64,000 nt of DNA, taken from NCBI RefSeq assembly GCF_000682695.1, contig NZ_AWFG01000030.1, positions 62,001 through 126,000 of the forward strand. Direction: 5' to 3'. A program made the translations under genes and the position numbers. Of this stretch, positions 25,181 through 34,262 are shown one piece after another; the stretch's first letter is position 1; each line of letters opens with the position of its first letter. The DNA comes from Hyphomonas chukchiensis (GTDB lineage: Bacteria; Pseudomonadota; Alphaproteobacteria; Caulobacterales; Hyphomonadaceae). The notes under the pieces are model-generated. The model saw nothing but the letters and a program-made list of their open reading frames with translations, searched no databases and had not been told where the DNA came from.

Positions 25181-26188
25181 TTGACCCATCCATCGCTCCG
25201 GCCCAGCCGCCGCGCCGTTCTGGCCTCCTCCGGCGCGCTCGGCGTCCTGGCGGCGTGTGGCGCGCACGAGGGCAGGGCGCTCCTCTGCGCGGATTCGCAT
25301 GCGGAGGAATACCCGACCGTTCAGGCCGTCAAGGAAATGGGCCGCCTTCTGGACGAGCGCACCGGCGGCCGCCTCAAGATCAAGATCTATGCCGGCGGCC
25401 AGCTGGGCTCGGAACGCGACACACTCGAGATCACCACGTTCGGCGGCCTCGACATGAACCGCGTCAACCTCGCCCCGCTGAACGCGATCGAGTCCATGAC
25501 CGTCATCCCGGCGCTGCCCTTCCTGTTCCGCACCACGGCCCACCTCCGCCGCGCACTGGATGGCGCACCGGGGGATGAGGTGCTCGCCTCCCTCAACCGG
25601 CATGGCCTTGTCGGCCTCTGTTTCTATGATTCCGGCGAGCGCTGCTTCTACAATACGAAACAACCGATTCGCACGCCGGCAGACATGGCGGGCATGAAGA
25701 TCCGCGTGCCGAATTCCGATCTCTACGTCGCCATGATCAAGGCGCTTGGCGCCGATGCGACGCCCATGTCACTTGGCGAAGTCTACCAGGCGCTGGTCCA
25801 GGGGGTCATCGACGGCGCCGAGAACAACTGGCCCTCCTATGAAAGCGAACGCCATTTCGAGGCCGCGCCCTATTACAGCCTCACGCGGCATGTCATGGCG
25901 CCGGAAGTCCTCGTCATGTCGCTCAGCCGCTGGAACAAGCTCGGCCCCGACGACCAGCAGGTTGTGCGCCAGGCCGCCCGCGACTCCGTCCCCTACATGC
26001 GCAAGCTCTGGGACCAGCGCGTGGACGATGCCCGTGCCCGCGTCATCGCCGCCGGCGTCGAGGTCAACGAGGTCGAGGACGTCAACCAGTTCATTGATCT
26101 CATGCGCCCCGTCTGGGACCGTTTCATCGTCTCGGATAACCAGAAACGCATTGTCGCCGAAATCGAAGCGATGGGAGACACGGCATGA
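25181..26188 (+). CDS. TRAP transporter substrate-binding protein (DctP family), predicted lipoprotein
   Basis: A solute receptor for a TRAP uptake system. I start at the TTG at 25181 because GGGGAGGAACAGG precedes it and the frame then opens with a twin-arginine lipoprotein signal: SRRAVLASSGALGVLAAC. The mature part has DctP/UxuT-type features: EMGRLLDERTGGRLKIKIYAGGQLG, the anchoring-arginine region KIRVPNSDLYVAMIKALGADATPM, and GVIDGAENNWPSYES. Between the uronate genes and an esterase, the ligand is probably a uronate or oligogalacturonide. Membrane anchoring is unusual for a TRAP receptor. Confidence 0.85.
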   Translation: MTHPSLRPSRRAVLASSGALGVLAACGAHEGRALLCADSHAEEYPTVQAVKEMGRLLDERTGGRLKIKIYAGGQLGSERDTLEITTFGGLDMNRVNLAPLNAIESMTVIPALPFLFRTTAHLRRALDGAPGDEVLASLNRHGLVGLCFYDSGERCFYNTKQPIRTPADMAGMKIRVPNSDLYVAMIKALGADATPMSLGEVYQALVQGVIDGAENNWPSYESERHFEAAPYYSLTRHVMAPEVLVMSLSRWNKLGPDDQQVVRQAARDSVPYMRKLWDQRVDDARARVIAAGVEVNEVEDVNQFIDLMRPVWDRFIVSDNQKRIVAEIEAMGDTA

Positions 26189-26694
26189 TCGCCGCCTTGG
26201 CCAGGGCCACGCATTTCGCCGCCAACTGGCTCGTCCGCATTGCTGCGGCGGGCCTCGTCGCGATGACCGCCATTGTCGGCTGGCAGGTCTTTGGCCGCTA
26301 CGTTCTGAACTCCAGTCCGTCCTGGTCCGAACAGGCCTCGCTCACGCTGATGATCTGGTATGTCTCCCTCGCGGCGGCCGCCGGCGTGCGCGAAGGTTTC
26401 CACATTCGCATCGTCGCGCTCGAAAATGCAATGCCGCCCCGCGTGCAACACTGGATGCGCATCGCTTCAAATACGATTGTCGGTGCCTGCGGTCTCGCCA
26501 TGCTTGTCTGGGGCGGGGAACTCGTCGTGAAGACATGGGGACACGTCATCCCCTCGCTCGGCCTGCCGCGCGGGCTCGCCTATCTCGGCCTGCCGATTTC
26601 CGGCGCGCTAATGGCGCTCTTCTCGCTGGAGCGCGTGATCGAGGAAATTGTCGGCAAGCCACTCGAAGATGAGGAGGATCCGAGGTGGAGCTAG
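26185..26694 (+). CDS. TRAP transporter small permease (DctQ family)
   Basis: The small membrane subunit, 169 residues with four hydrophobic helices. The signature WQVFGRYVLNSSPSWSEQAS followed by LMIWYVSLAAAAGVREGFHI is diagnostic of DctQ. It overlaps dctP by four bases (ATGA) and is overlapped by dctM. Confidence 0.92.
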   Translation: MIAALARATHFAANWLVRIAAAGLVAMTAIVGWQVFGRYVLNSSPSWSEQASLTLMIWYVSLAAAAGVREGFHIRIVALENAMPPRVQHWMRIASNTIVGACGLAMLVWGGELVVKTWGHVIPSLGLPRGLAYLGLPISGALMALFSLERVIEEIVGKPLEDEEDPRWS

Positions 26695-27965
26695 CCATTC
26701 TCGTCGTCACACTGCTGGTCCTGCTCGCACTCGGCGTGCCGGTGGCCTATTCGCTGCTCGGTGCGGCGATGGCCACATTCATCGCGCTCGACATCCCGCT
26801 CGTCGTCGTCTTCCAGCGCATGGCCGCCGGCGTCAGCGTGTTCACCCTCATGGCCATTCCCTTCTTCATCTTTGCGGGGGACCTGATGTACCGGTCCGGC
26901 ATCGCGCAAAGGCTGGTTGAAGTCGCCGAAGGCGCTTTCGGCCGCGCACGGGGCGGGCTCGGCCTCGTCAATGTCGGCGCATCCGCCATGTTCGGCGCCG
27001 TCTCCGGCTCGGCCATTGCCAGCGCCTCGGCCATGGGCTCGACGCTGATGCCCCTGATGAAGGACAAGGGTTATGATGGCGACTATGCCGTCAACGTCAC
27101 GGTCACGGCCGCCATTGTCGGCCTGCTGATCCCGCCGTCGCACAACATGATCATCTATTCCGCCGCCAGCGGCATAGGCGTGTCGATCGGCGATCTCTTC
27201 CTTGCCGGCGTGGTGCCCGGCATCCTCACCGCCCTTCTGCTGATGGTCGTTGCCTGGCGGGTCGCCGTGCTGCGCGGCTATGCCAAGGGCACATTCCCCG
27301 GCTGGCGCATTTTCCTGCGCGCGCTCTTCTACGCGATCCCCGGCCTGATGGCGGCGATCATCATCATGGGCGGCATCCTGTCCGGTGTCTTTACTGCCAC
27401 GGAATCCTCCGCCATCGCGGTCGTCTACACGATCATTATCGGCGCCGTCGTCTACCGCTCCCTTGGCTGGACGAAGTTTACCGAGGCGGCCATGCAGTCG
27501 GTCAAGATCACGGCCATGGTCCTCCTCATCATCGGCTCGGCCACCGCGTTCGGCTATGCCCTCGCCATCCTCGAGGCGCCGACAAAGCTCGCCAATCTGA
27601 TCACATCGACCACCGACAACCCGATCCTCGTCCTCCTCATCGTCAATGTCATCCTGCTCGTGCTCGGCACGTTCATGGACATGTCGCCCCTGATCGTCAT
27701 CACGACGCCCATCCTCCTGCCGGTGGTCATGCAGGTCGGTGTGGACCCGGTCCATTTCGGCATCATCATGATGCTCAATCTCGGCATCGGGCTCGTCACA
27801 CCGCCGGTCGGGTCGGTTCTCTTCGTAGGCTCAGCGGTCGGGAACGTGCCCGTCGAGCAGGCCGTCAAGACGATCTGGCCCTTCTACAGCGCGCTGCTCC
27901 TTGCCCTGATGATCATCACGTTCGTCCCACAGCTGTCCCTCGCGCTTCCAGCCATGTTCAAATGA
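26685..27965 (+). CDS. TRAP transporter large permease (DctM family)
   Basis: The large transport subunit, 426 residues with about 11-12 membrane helices. Family motifs include GVSVFTLMAIPFFIFAGDLM, GSAIASASAMGSTLMPLM, LIPPSHNMIIYSAA and NLGIGLVTPPVGSVLFVG. The GTG start at 26685 overlaps dctQ by ten bases and is preceded by GAGGAGGATCC. It completes the sodium-driven importer. Confidence 0.94.
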   Translation: MELAILVVTLLVLLALGVPVAYSLLGAAMATFIALDIPLVVVFQRMAAGVSVFTLMAIPFFIFAGDLMYRSGIAQRLVEVAEGAFGRARGGLGLVNVGASAMFGAVSGSAIASASAMGSTLMPLMKDKGYDGDYAVNVTVTAAIVGLLIPPSHNMIIYSAASGIGVSIGDLFLAGVVPGILTALLLMVVAWRVAVLRGYAKGTFPGWRIFLRALFYAIPGLMAAIIIMGGILSGVFTATESSAIAVVYTIIIGAVVYRSLGWTKFTEAAMQSVKITAMVLLIIGSATAFGYALAILEAPTKLANLITSTTDNPILVLLIVNVILLVLGTFMDMSPLIVITTPILLPVVMQVGVDPVHFGIIMMLNLGIGLVTPPVGSVLFVGSAVGNVPVEQAVKTIWPFYSALLLALMIITFVPQLSLALPAMFK

Positions 27966-27972
27966 GGACAGC

Positions 27973-28965
27973 GTGCTGCGCCTGATTGCTGCCCTGCTCC
28001 TGCTGACGGCCTGCGCGACACCGCCCGCAGCCCTTCCGGCCAGCGGCCCGGCAGACGCCCTGATTGTCGACCTTGACCGCCAGCCGGACGAGACCGTCCG
28101 CCTCTGGCCGGCCAGTCCACCCGGCGGCATCCCTGCGGGCCTCGCTGAGCATTATGTGGAGCGCGCCAATCCCTACGGCCTTGCAGACCGGGCCCTGCTT
28201 GAGGTGACCGATCCCACCCTCTCCGTCTTCCGGCCGGCACATCCCGATGGTTCGGCCATCCTCATCATTCCCGGCGGCGGCTATAAATGGGTCGTTGTCG
28301 AGAAGGAAGGCTATGAAGGTGCGCGCTGGTTCAGCCGACGCGGCGCCACGGTCTATGTCATGTCCTATCGCCTGCCCCAGCAGGGCTGGGCGGGCGGTCC
28401 TGATACGCCCCTGCAGGATGCGCAGCGTGCCATGCGTGTCATCCGCGCGCGGGCCGGCGAAGACGGCATCGACCCCTCCCGCATCATGGTCATGGGCTTC
28501 TCCGCTGGGGGCCATGTTGCTGGCCTGCTGACCACGCGCTTCGATGCGAACGTCTATCCGGCGACGGATGCCGCCGACGCGCTCCCGGCCCGGCCGGATG
28601 CCTCCGTCCTCGTCTATCCCGTCATCACGCTATCAAAGCCCTATACCCATGCTGCCTCACGCGAGAACATGATCGGCGCAGATCCGTCACCGGACGATGT
28701 CGCCGCCCATTCGGTCGAGACAGCGCCGCCGGCAAATGCCCCGCCTGTCTTCATCCTCCACGCGGCTGACGACCCGGCCGTGCCCGTCGAAAACGCCTTG
28801 ATGGCCTACCAGGCCTTCCGCGCGGCGGGTGTCCCGGCCAGTCTCCACATTTTCGAACATGGCGGTCACGGCTTCGGTCTGCGCGGTATCGATGACGATC
28901 CGCTGCATGCCTGGCCTAAGCTGGTTATCGACTGGGGCCGCGACGCGGGCATCTTTCGCCATTAG
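27973..28965 (+). CDS. Alpha/beta-hydrolase (acetylesterase-like) lipoprotein
   Basis: A 330-residue esterase with a GTG start and a lipoprotein signal (LLLLTAC, Cys at about residue 14). The oxyanion region is IIPGGGYKWV, the nucleophile elbow is GFSAGGH, the acid is in HAADDPAVPVENAL and the His in HGGHGFGL. This pattern fits CE10/axe-type carbohydrate acetylesterases. It starts seven bases after dctM in the pectin operon, so removal of acetyl groups from pectin fragments is the natural guess; the substrate is not shown by sequence. Confidence 0.78.
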   Translation: MLRLIAALLLLTACATPPAALPASGPADALIVDLDRQPDETVRLWPASPPGGIPAGLAEHYVERANPYGLADRALLEVTDPTLSVFRPAHPDGSAILIIPGGGYKWVVVEKEGYEGARWFSRRGATVYVMSYRLPQQGWAGGPDTPLQDAQRAMRVIRARAGEDGIDPSRIMVMGFSAGGHVAGLLTTRFDANVYPATDAADALPARPDASVLVYPVITLSKPYTHAASRENMIGADPSPDDVAAHSVETAPPANAPPVFILHAADDPAVPVENALMAYQAFRAAGVPASLHIFEHGGHGFGLRGIDDDPLHAWPKLVIDWGRDAGIFRH

Positions 28966-29026
28966 TCCGTCTGCAGGGAAAGTCAGGTCGCTGACAGCCG
29001 AACCGGCTGATCATGCAGGCCTGTGA

Positions 29027-29662
29027 TCAGGCGGCGCTGTCTACCGGCTGTGGAATTGACCCGCTCAGCCGCTTGATGTCGGAGAGCAATTCGTCCAGGC
29101 CGCGTGTCGCCTGCGACAGTTCGCTTGGCCCGCCGGCCGTGCTGTGGCCATTCTCGGCCTGGGTCATTGTGTGCAGCACGGCGTCGCGTGCCCGGCTGAC
29201 GCGGCTCTTGATTGTCCCGGGCGAGCAGTCGCAGATCAGTCCGGCTTCCTCATAGGTAAAGCCGGCGGCAACCACGAGGATGATAGCGTCGCGCTGGGCC
29301 TGGGGAAGGGTATCGATGGCGGCCTGGAGGACACGGAAGTCCGAACGCGCTTCCAGGCTCTCATTGGCCAGCAGCGTGCGTTCAGCCTGTTCGGGCTCCA
29401 GTTCGGTCGAGCGCCAGGCCCGGCGTGTGTGCTGGTAGAATTCGTTGCGAAGGATCCGGAACAGCCAGGGGCGCATTGCCGCGCCGGGCTGGAATCGATC
29501 AATGGCGGCCCAGGCGTTCAGGCAGGTTTCCTGCACGAGGTCATCGGCCAGATCCCGGTTCCGGCAAAGACTGCGCGCAAACGCCCTGAGCTCCGGCAGA
29601 AGGCGCTCAAGCTCATCTGCGAATCCGAAAGATGTATTATTGTCTTCCTCGACGATACTCAT
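29027..29662 (-). CDS. ecfG: ECF sigma factor, EcfG-type general stress sigma
   Basis: A 211-residue sigma factor. Region 2 is LERLLPELRAFARSLCRNRD-LADDLVQETCLNAW and PWLFRILRNEFYQHTRR; region 4 is LPQAQRDAIILVVAAGFTYEEAGLICDCSPGTIKSRVSRAR, close to EcfG/SigT. The ATG at 29662 has AAGGATTTGG upstream; further upstream codons are open but do not match the family. The C-terminal tail (about 40 residues) is longer than usual. It is divergent from phyR. Two perfect EcfG-type promoters (45746-45771 and 45805-45829) lie elsewhere in the window. Confidence 0.88.
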   Translation of the reverse strand: MSIVEEDNNTSFGFADELERLLPELRAFARSLCRNRDLADDLVQETCLNAWAAIDRFQPGAAMRPWLFRILRNEFYQHTRRAWRSTELEPEQAERTLLANESLEARSDFRVLQAAIDTLPQAQRDAIILVVAAGFTYEEAGLICDCSPGTIKSRVSRARDAVLHTMTQAENGHSTAGGPSELSQATRGLDELLSDIKRLSGSIPQPVDSAA

Positions 29663-29778
29663 TGACGCCAAATCCTTTGGCTGACTGCAATTTCTCACAT
29701 CGGGAATTGCCGCGCATTCAGTGCTTGGGTCATCCCTACATCCTGTATATCCTACTCCAGTTCGGACCAATCATTCTT

Positions 29779-29801
29779 GGGAGAAAGAGTTAAAATCTCC
29801 C
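29779..29801. repeat. Inverted repeat between ecfG and phyR
   Basis: GGGAGA and TCTCCC flank 11 AT-rich bases. It lies in the 268-bp divergent promoter region and could be a regulator site; I have no match to a known operator. Confidence 0.35.
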
Positions 29802-29930
29802 TTCTAAAAGGACCCTCTGACGCCCTGTATCATATCCAAACGTTTGTTAAGTTTCCGTCTCCAAAGTATGTCATTTAGGATATAAAAAGCAGTTGAGCTC
29901 CTCACCCTTTGACCAATGCTAGGCCAAAAG

Positions 29931-30671
29931 ATGCTTTCAGATCTGATTGAATCAGAACTACCTTACCTTCGGCGCTATGCGCGCGCGGTTGTTGGCTCAC
30001 AGGAAGTGGGCGACCAGCTTGTATCCTCAATGATCGAAACACGCCTGCTGCCGCAGGTTGCCGCCGGCAACACCGACTTTGACCGGACCTGGCTCTACAA
30101 AAGCCTCGACGCGGTCCTTGCAGAGCCCGTTGAGGCGTCCCGCGCCGATGATATCCTTGTGAAGATGGGCGCTGTCGAGCGGCGGGCCCTCTTGCTCGCA
30201 TCCGTCGAGGCCTTTGCGGTGGAGGATATCGCCGTCATCCTCGACATGACTGTGCCCGAGGTCGAGCGCGCGCTCGGCGATGCAGAGGCCTCGCTCATGA
30301 AGGCCCTCGCCACACGCGTCCTCATCATCGAGGATGAAGCCATGATCGCGGCGCACCTGTCGGAAATTGTCGCATCGCTCGGACACACCCCCGTGGCTTT
30401 CGCCACAACCCATGCCGACGCCGTGGCAAAGGCCAGGCAGGAGACATTCGGTCTGATCCTGGCGGATATACGCCTCGCCGACGGATCCTCGGGAGTCGAT
30501 GCCGTCCAGGATATCCGCAAGACCTGGAACGGCCCTGTCATCTTCATCACCGCCTATCCGGAATCCCTGCTCACCGGCGAGGGGCAGGAGCCCGTCTTCC
30601 TGATTCCGACGCCCTTCCGGGCGGAACTCGTGAAGGCCGTCATCAGCCAGGCCCTGATCGGGCGCCACTGA
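29931..30671 (+). CDS. phyR: General stress response regulator PhyR
   Basis: About 246 residues: an N-terminal sigma-factor-like output domain (LPYLRRYARAVVGSQEVGD, then VERRALLLASVEAFAVEDIA) fused to a C-terminal receiver domain (VLIIEDEAMIAAHL, phospho-acceptor Asp in LILADIRLADG at about residue 179, and VIFITAYPE). When phosphorylated, PhyR sequesters the anti-sigma factor NepR and frees EcfG. I prefer the ATG at 29931 (MLSDLIE) to that at 29916. It is divergent from ecfG, with no nepR seen between them. Confidence 0.93.
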   Translation: MLSDLIESELPYLRRYARAVVGSQEVGDQLVSSMIETRLLPQVAAGNTDFDRTWLYKSLDAVLAEPVEASRADDILVKMGAVERRALLLASVEAFAVEDIAVILDMTVPEVERALGDAEASLMKALATRVLIIEDEAMIAAHLSEIVASLGHTPVAFATTHADAVAKARQETFGLILADIRLADGSSGVDAVQDIRKTWNGPVIFITAYPESLLTGEGQEPVFLIPTPFRAELVKAVISQALIGRH

Positions 30672-30833
30672 CACGCGGGCATGGCGTCCCTGTCCGGCAG
30701 GACTGGCCGGCCCGCCCGGCCCGGTCGTGCATGCCCTGCAACAGACCGTCCTGCGCAAGCCATTCTGCAAATGGAACGGTTTCGGCCCCCTTTGTATAGA
30801 GTCGCTGCCAGACCCGACGGAAGGAGGTGTGCC

Positions 30834-31154
30834 ATGATTGTCTTGAAAAAGTCTCCGGATCAGACTGGCGACAGATCCGAAAACCGCCGCTATGCGCGCA
30901 CGAAAACATCCCGCACCGCCTCGCTCTGGAGCCTTGACCAGCGGCTGATCACCCGCGCCAGCATGGTCGACATGTCGGCTGCAGGCGCGTGCCTCGAACT
31001 CGCATCAGCCACCGCGCTCCCGTCGCGCTTTACCATCCGCCTGGAGCGCAGCTCCGGCCCGGACGTGCGCATCATCCATTGTGAACGCGTCTGGCAGCAC
31101 GAAGCCATGGCCGGCATCCGGTTCTGCGACGGGCAGTCTAAAGCCACTTCATGA
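30834..31154 (+). CDS. PilZ-domain protein
   Basis: A 106-residue single PilZ domain, a likely cyclic-di-GMP sensor. It has an ENRRYARTKTSRTASL segment (R-rich, RxxxR-like), then the MVDMSAAGACLEL phrase (D/NxSxxG) and a C-terminal AGIRFCD. An excellent AAGGAGGTGTGCC ribosome-binding site sets the start. Its 3' end overlaps the convergent sirtuin gene by 17 bases. Confidence 0.85.
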   Translation: MIVLKKSPDQTGDRSENRRYARTKTSRTASLWSLDQRLITRASMVDMSAAGACLELASATALPSRFTIRLERSSGPDVRIIHCERVWQHEAMAGIRFCDGQSKATS

Positions 31155-31863
31155 TGTCATTCGCCCAGCCGGGCACCACGTCGCTGGCCTTGCCATAGCG
31201 CGCCTCGTCGAAAAAGGTCGCCCCGTCCGAGGGTTCAAGGTTCAGCTCCAGCGTCCGCGCCCCGGCGCGCCGCGCCAGCTGCACGAAGCCTGCCGCCGGA
31301 TACACATTCCCGCTGGTCCCGATCGACACGAACAGGTCCGCCCGCGACAGTTCCACCTCGATTTCGTCCATGTAAAGCGGCATCTCGCCGAACCAGACCA
31401 CATGCGGCCGCATCAGTCCGGTGGCCTCGCAGACGGGGCAATGTGTCTTGCTGGTGAGGTCATCCGGCCAGCGCACCACGCTGCCGCACGCCTGGCAGCG
31501 CACTTTCAGCAGTTCGCCATGCATGTGCAGCACATTCTGGCTGCCTGCCGTTTCGTGCAAATGGTCGACATTCTGTGTCACCAGCGTGAACCGGCGGCCT
31601 GCCGCCTGCAGCGCCGCCTCCAGCCGCGCCAGCGCGACATGCGCCGCATTGGGCTCTGACGTCTTCAGCTGCGCGCGGCGGTCATTGTAGAAGCCCTGCA
31701 CAAAGTCAGGATTGCGGGCAAAGCCCTCCGGCGTTGCCAGGTCTTCGAGCGGATACTTGGTCCATATGCCATCCACGTCTCGGAATGTGCCGAGCCCGCT
31801 TTCTGCGGACACACCGGCCCCGGTAAGCACCACGATACCGCGTGGTGCGTTTGCATTGGACAT
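31138..31863 (-). CDS. cobB: NAD-dependent protein deacylase (sirtuin, CobB-like)
   Basis: A 241-residue Sir2 protein that removes lysine acyl groups using NAD. The cofactor motif is VLTGAGVSAESGLGTFRD, the NAD pocket is VTQNVDHLHE, the catalytic His is in LHMHGEL and four Cys of the zinc site are in CQACG and CPVCE. The ATG at 31863 (SNANAPRGIVV) has a GAGG site upstream; a longer frame exists but overlaps the divergent protease promoter. Confidence 0.93.
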   Translation of the reverse strand: MSNANAPRGIVVLTGAGVSAESGLGTFRDVDGIWTKYPLEDLATPEGFARNPDFVQGFYNDRRAQLKTSEPNAAHVALARLEAALQAAGRRFTLVTQNVDHLHETAGSQNVLHMHGELLKVRCQACGSVVRWPDDLTSKTHCPVCEATGLMRPHVVWFGEMPLYMDEIEVELSRADLFVSIGTSGNVYPAAGFVQLARRAGARTLELNLEPSDGATFFDEARYGKASDVVPGWANDIMKWL

Positions 31864-31947
31864 GTAGTCGGCCTCGTCATAATCTAAACACAGGGTTAAT
31901 GTAGGGGAGCTGGGGTCACGTTGGCAATTGTAAGGGGACATTCTGAC

Positions 31948-34260
31948 ATGCTGCCTAACCTCACGCGGAAAACCACGCAAATCGCAATTGGTGCTGCCAT
32001 GGCAAGCCTGCTCGTTCTGGCCGCCTGCGACCAGCAGGGCACACGGCTCGAACGGGCCCGCGAGCTGGCGGATGCCACGCTCGACCAGATCAGCGGCCGC
32101 GCCGTGGTCGAACCGGATGCCGAAAAGACGCTGATGACCGCGTCTGTCATGGACCGCGCCATTGCCGGCACGCTCATCAACGACATGGCGGTACAGTCGG
32201 TCGATGAAAAATCCATGTTCGCCATCGGCTCGATCATCGCCAAGCCCAAGGATATCCAGCCCGCCGCCATTGCCGAGGAAGAGGCCTTGATGATGGAGGA
32301 CGAGGACGTCCTGAACGACCTTGAGGAAGATTTTGTCGACACCGAGGAAGTCCCGGCAGGCGCCCCGGCCCCCGCGCCAGCGCCCGCAGCGCCGCCACCG
32401 CCGTCTGCCTCAATGGAACTTGCCCAGCCCGCGCGGCTTATGCCGAAGGTGAAGCTTGACCCGAACGCCCCCGAAGAATCCCAGCAGCAGATCGCGCAAG
32501 CGACGCAGGATCTCGAGCGCGCGGCAGCCTCTGAGCCTGCACCGGTTGCCCGCACGCGCAGCCTCAGCCCGCGTTCGCTCGAATCGGCGCCCGCGCCCAC
32601 GCGCGAAGTTGCCCGCAAGCTCGCCCGTCGCTCGCTGATCACGGGTGACGCCATCCGCAAGCAGCAGGACGCCAATTCCGTCATGCTCGACACGCTGTCG
32701 AAATACGGCATGGACGGTCAGGTCGCGCTCTCGCGGGAAGGCCAGATGGTCATCCAGATCGGCTCCGATGGTGCTGATCCGACCCAGTTCACGCCGGAAA
32801 AGGTCGCCAATGCCCGGCAGGCCTTTCTGGCCGTGGATACCGGCGCAGGGTGCCCGGAATCGACCGATATGGTAACGGTCCAGTCCAATCCGGCGCTGGC
32901 CACCGAATGTATCGTTCAGGACCTGCGCGCCTCCGGCCAGTTCGAATATGTCGAGAAGGACTATATCTTCGAGAACCAGTTCGTCCGCCATCCAAAGCCC
33001 ACCGATCCCGGCACCACGCCTTCAACGGGCGGCCAGACACCTGGCACCACCGCGACCCCGCCTGTCACGATCACCTCTGAAATCACGCCAAATGACCCGC
33101 TCTGGAGCCTGCAATGGAATTTCCAGAACCAGGGCACAGGCGAGGGCAAGTCCGCCGGCGGTGCCGGCTTCCAGGATTTCTGGACCCGCCAGGCCAATGA
33201 AGGCTCCAGTGAAGTCGTCGTCGCCGTGGTCGATACCGGCCTGCAAATGGCCCATCCCGATATCAAGGATTCGCCCAATGTCGCGCCCGGCTGGGACATG
33301 GTCTCCGACCCGCGCATGGGCAATGATGGCGATGGCCGCGACAATGACCCGAACGATCCGGGCGACATGTGCGATCCCACGGCCCCGCTCGCCGCTGACA
33401 CGTTCCACGGCACGCATGTGGCCGGCACGATCGGCGCTGCGGCCTCCAATAACGGCACCGGCGTTGCCGGCGGCGCCTGGAACGTCAAGATCGTTCCGGT
33501 CCGCGCGCTCGGCAAATGCGGCGGACGCCTCTCCGACATCAACGACGCCATCCGCTGGGCTGGCGGCCTGATCCCGGGCGAGGATGCCGATGGCAATGAA
33601 GTCTGGAACGAGAATCCGGCCGACATCATCAACCTCTCCATCGGCCTTTTCGAATTCTGCCCGGCCTCGCTGCAGGATGCGATTGATGCCGTCACGGATC
33701 GCGGCGTGATCGTCGTGGCCGCTGCCGGCAATGCCCGCGTCTCGACGCAGTATTACGCGCCCGGCGGCTGCCAGAACGTCATCTCGGTTGCGGCAGGGGA
33801 TGCCCGTGGCCAGATCGCGCCCTATTCGAACTTCGGGCCAAATGTCTCGGTCATTGCACCGGGCGGCGATCTCACCCGCGATGACAATGGCGATGGCCGC
33901 CCCGACGGCGTCCTCTCGACCAAGGCCTCGACCAATTGCTATGACCCCGTCACCGGTGAAGGCGTCGACAATTGCTATTATGCCTACGAGCAGGGCACCA
34001 GCATGGCCGCCCCGCATGTCGCCGCGGCGCTGGCCCTGCTGAAGGCGCGCCAGCCTGCCGCCACCCCACAGGAGCTGAAAGCCACGCTGATCGCGGCGCT
34101 TGATCCGAGGGAGCCGCTGCAATGCGCCGGGTCCTGCGCGCTCTATCCCGGCACGACGCCCATTCCCGGCAGCCCGGACATGTGTGCCCGCCCGTGCGGC
34201 GGTCTTCTGAACCTCGCCAATGTGCCTGCGCTCAGCACCACAAGCGGGGGCGCCAACTAG
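31948..34260 (+). CDS. Subtilisin-like (S8) serine protease lipoprotein
   Basis: About 770 residues. A lipoprotein signal (LVLAAC) is followed by a long N-terminal region of about 390 residues, with an acidic stretch, a Pro/Ala-rich linker and a segment ending QFEYVEKDYIF that looks like an S8 propeptide end. The catalytic domain has Asp429 in VAVVDTGLQ, His487 in HGTHVAGTIG and Ser685 in GTSMAAPHVAAALALL. Cys pairs suggest disulfides. It is the first gene of a four-gene exported operon; the next starts two bases after its stop. The target is unknown. Confidence 0.9.
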   Translation: MLPNLTRKTTQIAIGAAMASLLVLAACDQQGTRLERARELADATLDQISGRAVVEPDAEKTLMTASVMDRAIAGTLINDMAVQSVDEKSMFAIGSIIAKPKDIQPAAIAEEEALMMEDEDVLNDLEEDFVDTEEVPAGAPAPAPAPAAPPPPSASMELAQPARLMPKVKLDPNAPEESQQQIAQATQDLERAAASEPAPVARTRSLSPRSLESAPAPTREVARKLARRSLITGDAIRKQQDANSVMLDTLSKYGMDGQVALSREGQMVIQIGSDGADPTQFTPEKVANARQAFLAVDTGAGCPESTDMVTVQSNPALATECIVQDLRASGQFEYVEKDYIFENQFVRHPKPTDPGTTPSTGGQTPGTTATPPVTITSEITPNDPLWSLQWNFQNQGTGEGKSAGGAGFQDFWTRQANEGSSEVVVAVVDTGLQMAHPDIKDSPNVAPGWDMVSDPRMGNDGDGRDNDPNDPGDMCDPTAPLAADTFHGTHVAGTIGAAASNNGTGVAGGAWNVKIVPVRALGKCGGRLSDINDAIRWAGGLIPGEDADGNEVWNENPADIINLSIGLFEFCPASLQDAIDAVTDRGVIVVAAAGNARVSTQYYAPGGCQNVISVAAGDARGQIAPYSNFGPNVSVIAPGGDLTRDDNGDGRPDGVLSTKASTNCYDPVTGEGVDNCYYAYEQGTSMAAPHVAAALALLKARQPAATPQELKATLIAALDPREPLQCAGSCALYPGTTPIPGSPDMCARPCGGLLNLANVPALSTTSGGAN

Positions 34261-34262
34261 GC

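Noticed and set aside
26691-27755. Minus-strand open frame inside the DctM gene
   Set aside because: Its composition is extreme (Asp/Glu/Arg/His) as expected from the complement of membrane-helix codons.
30773-30798. GGAAC upstream of the PilZ gene as an EcfG promoter
   Set aside because: At 16-17 bases there is no CGTT; the downstream box reads GTAT/TATA. Not a good match.
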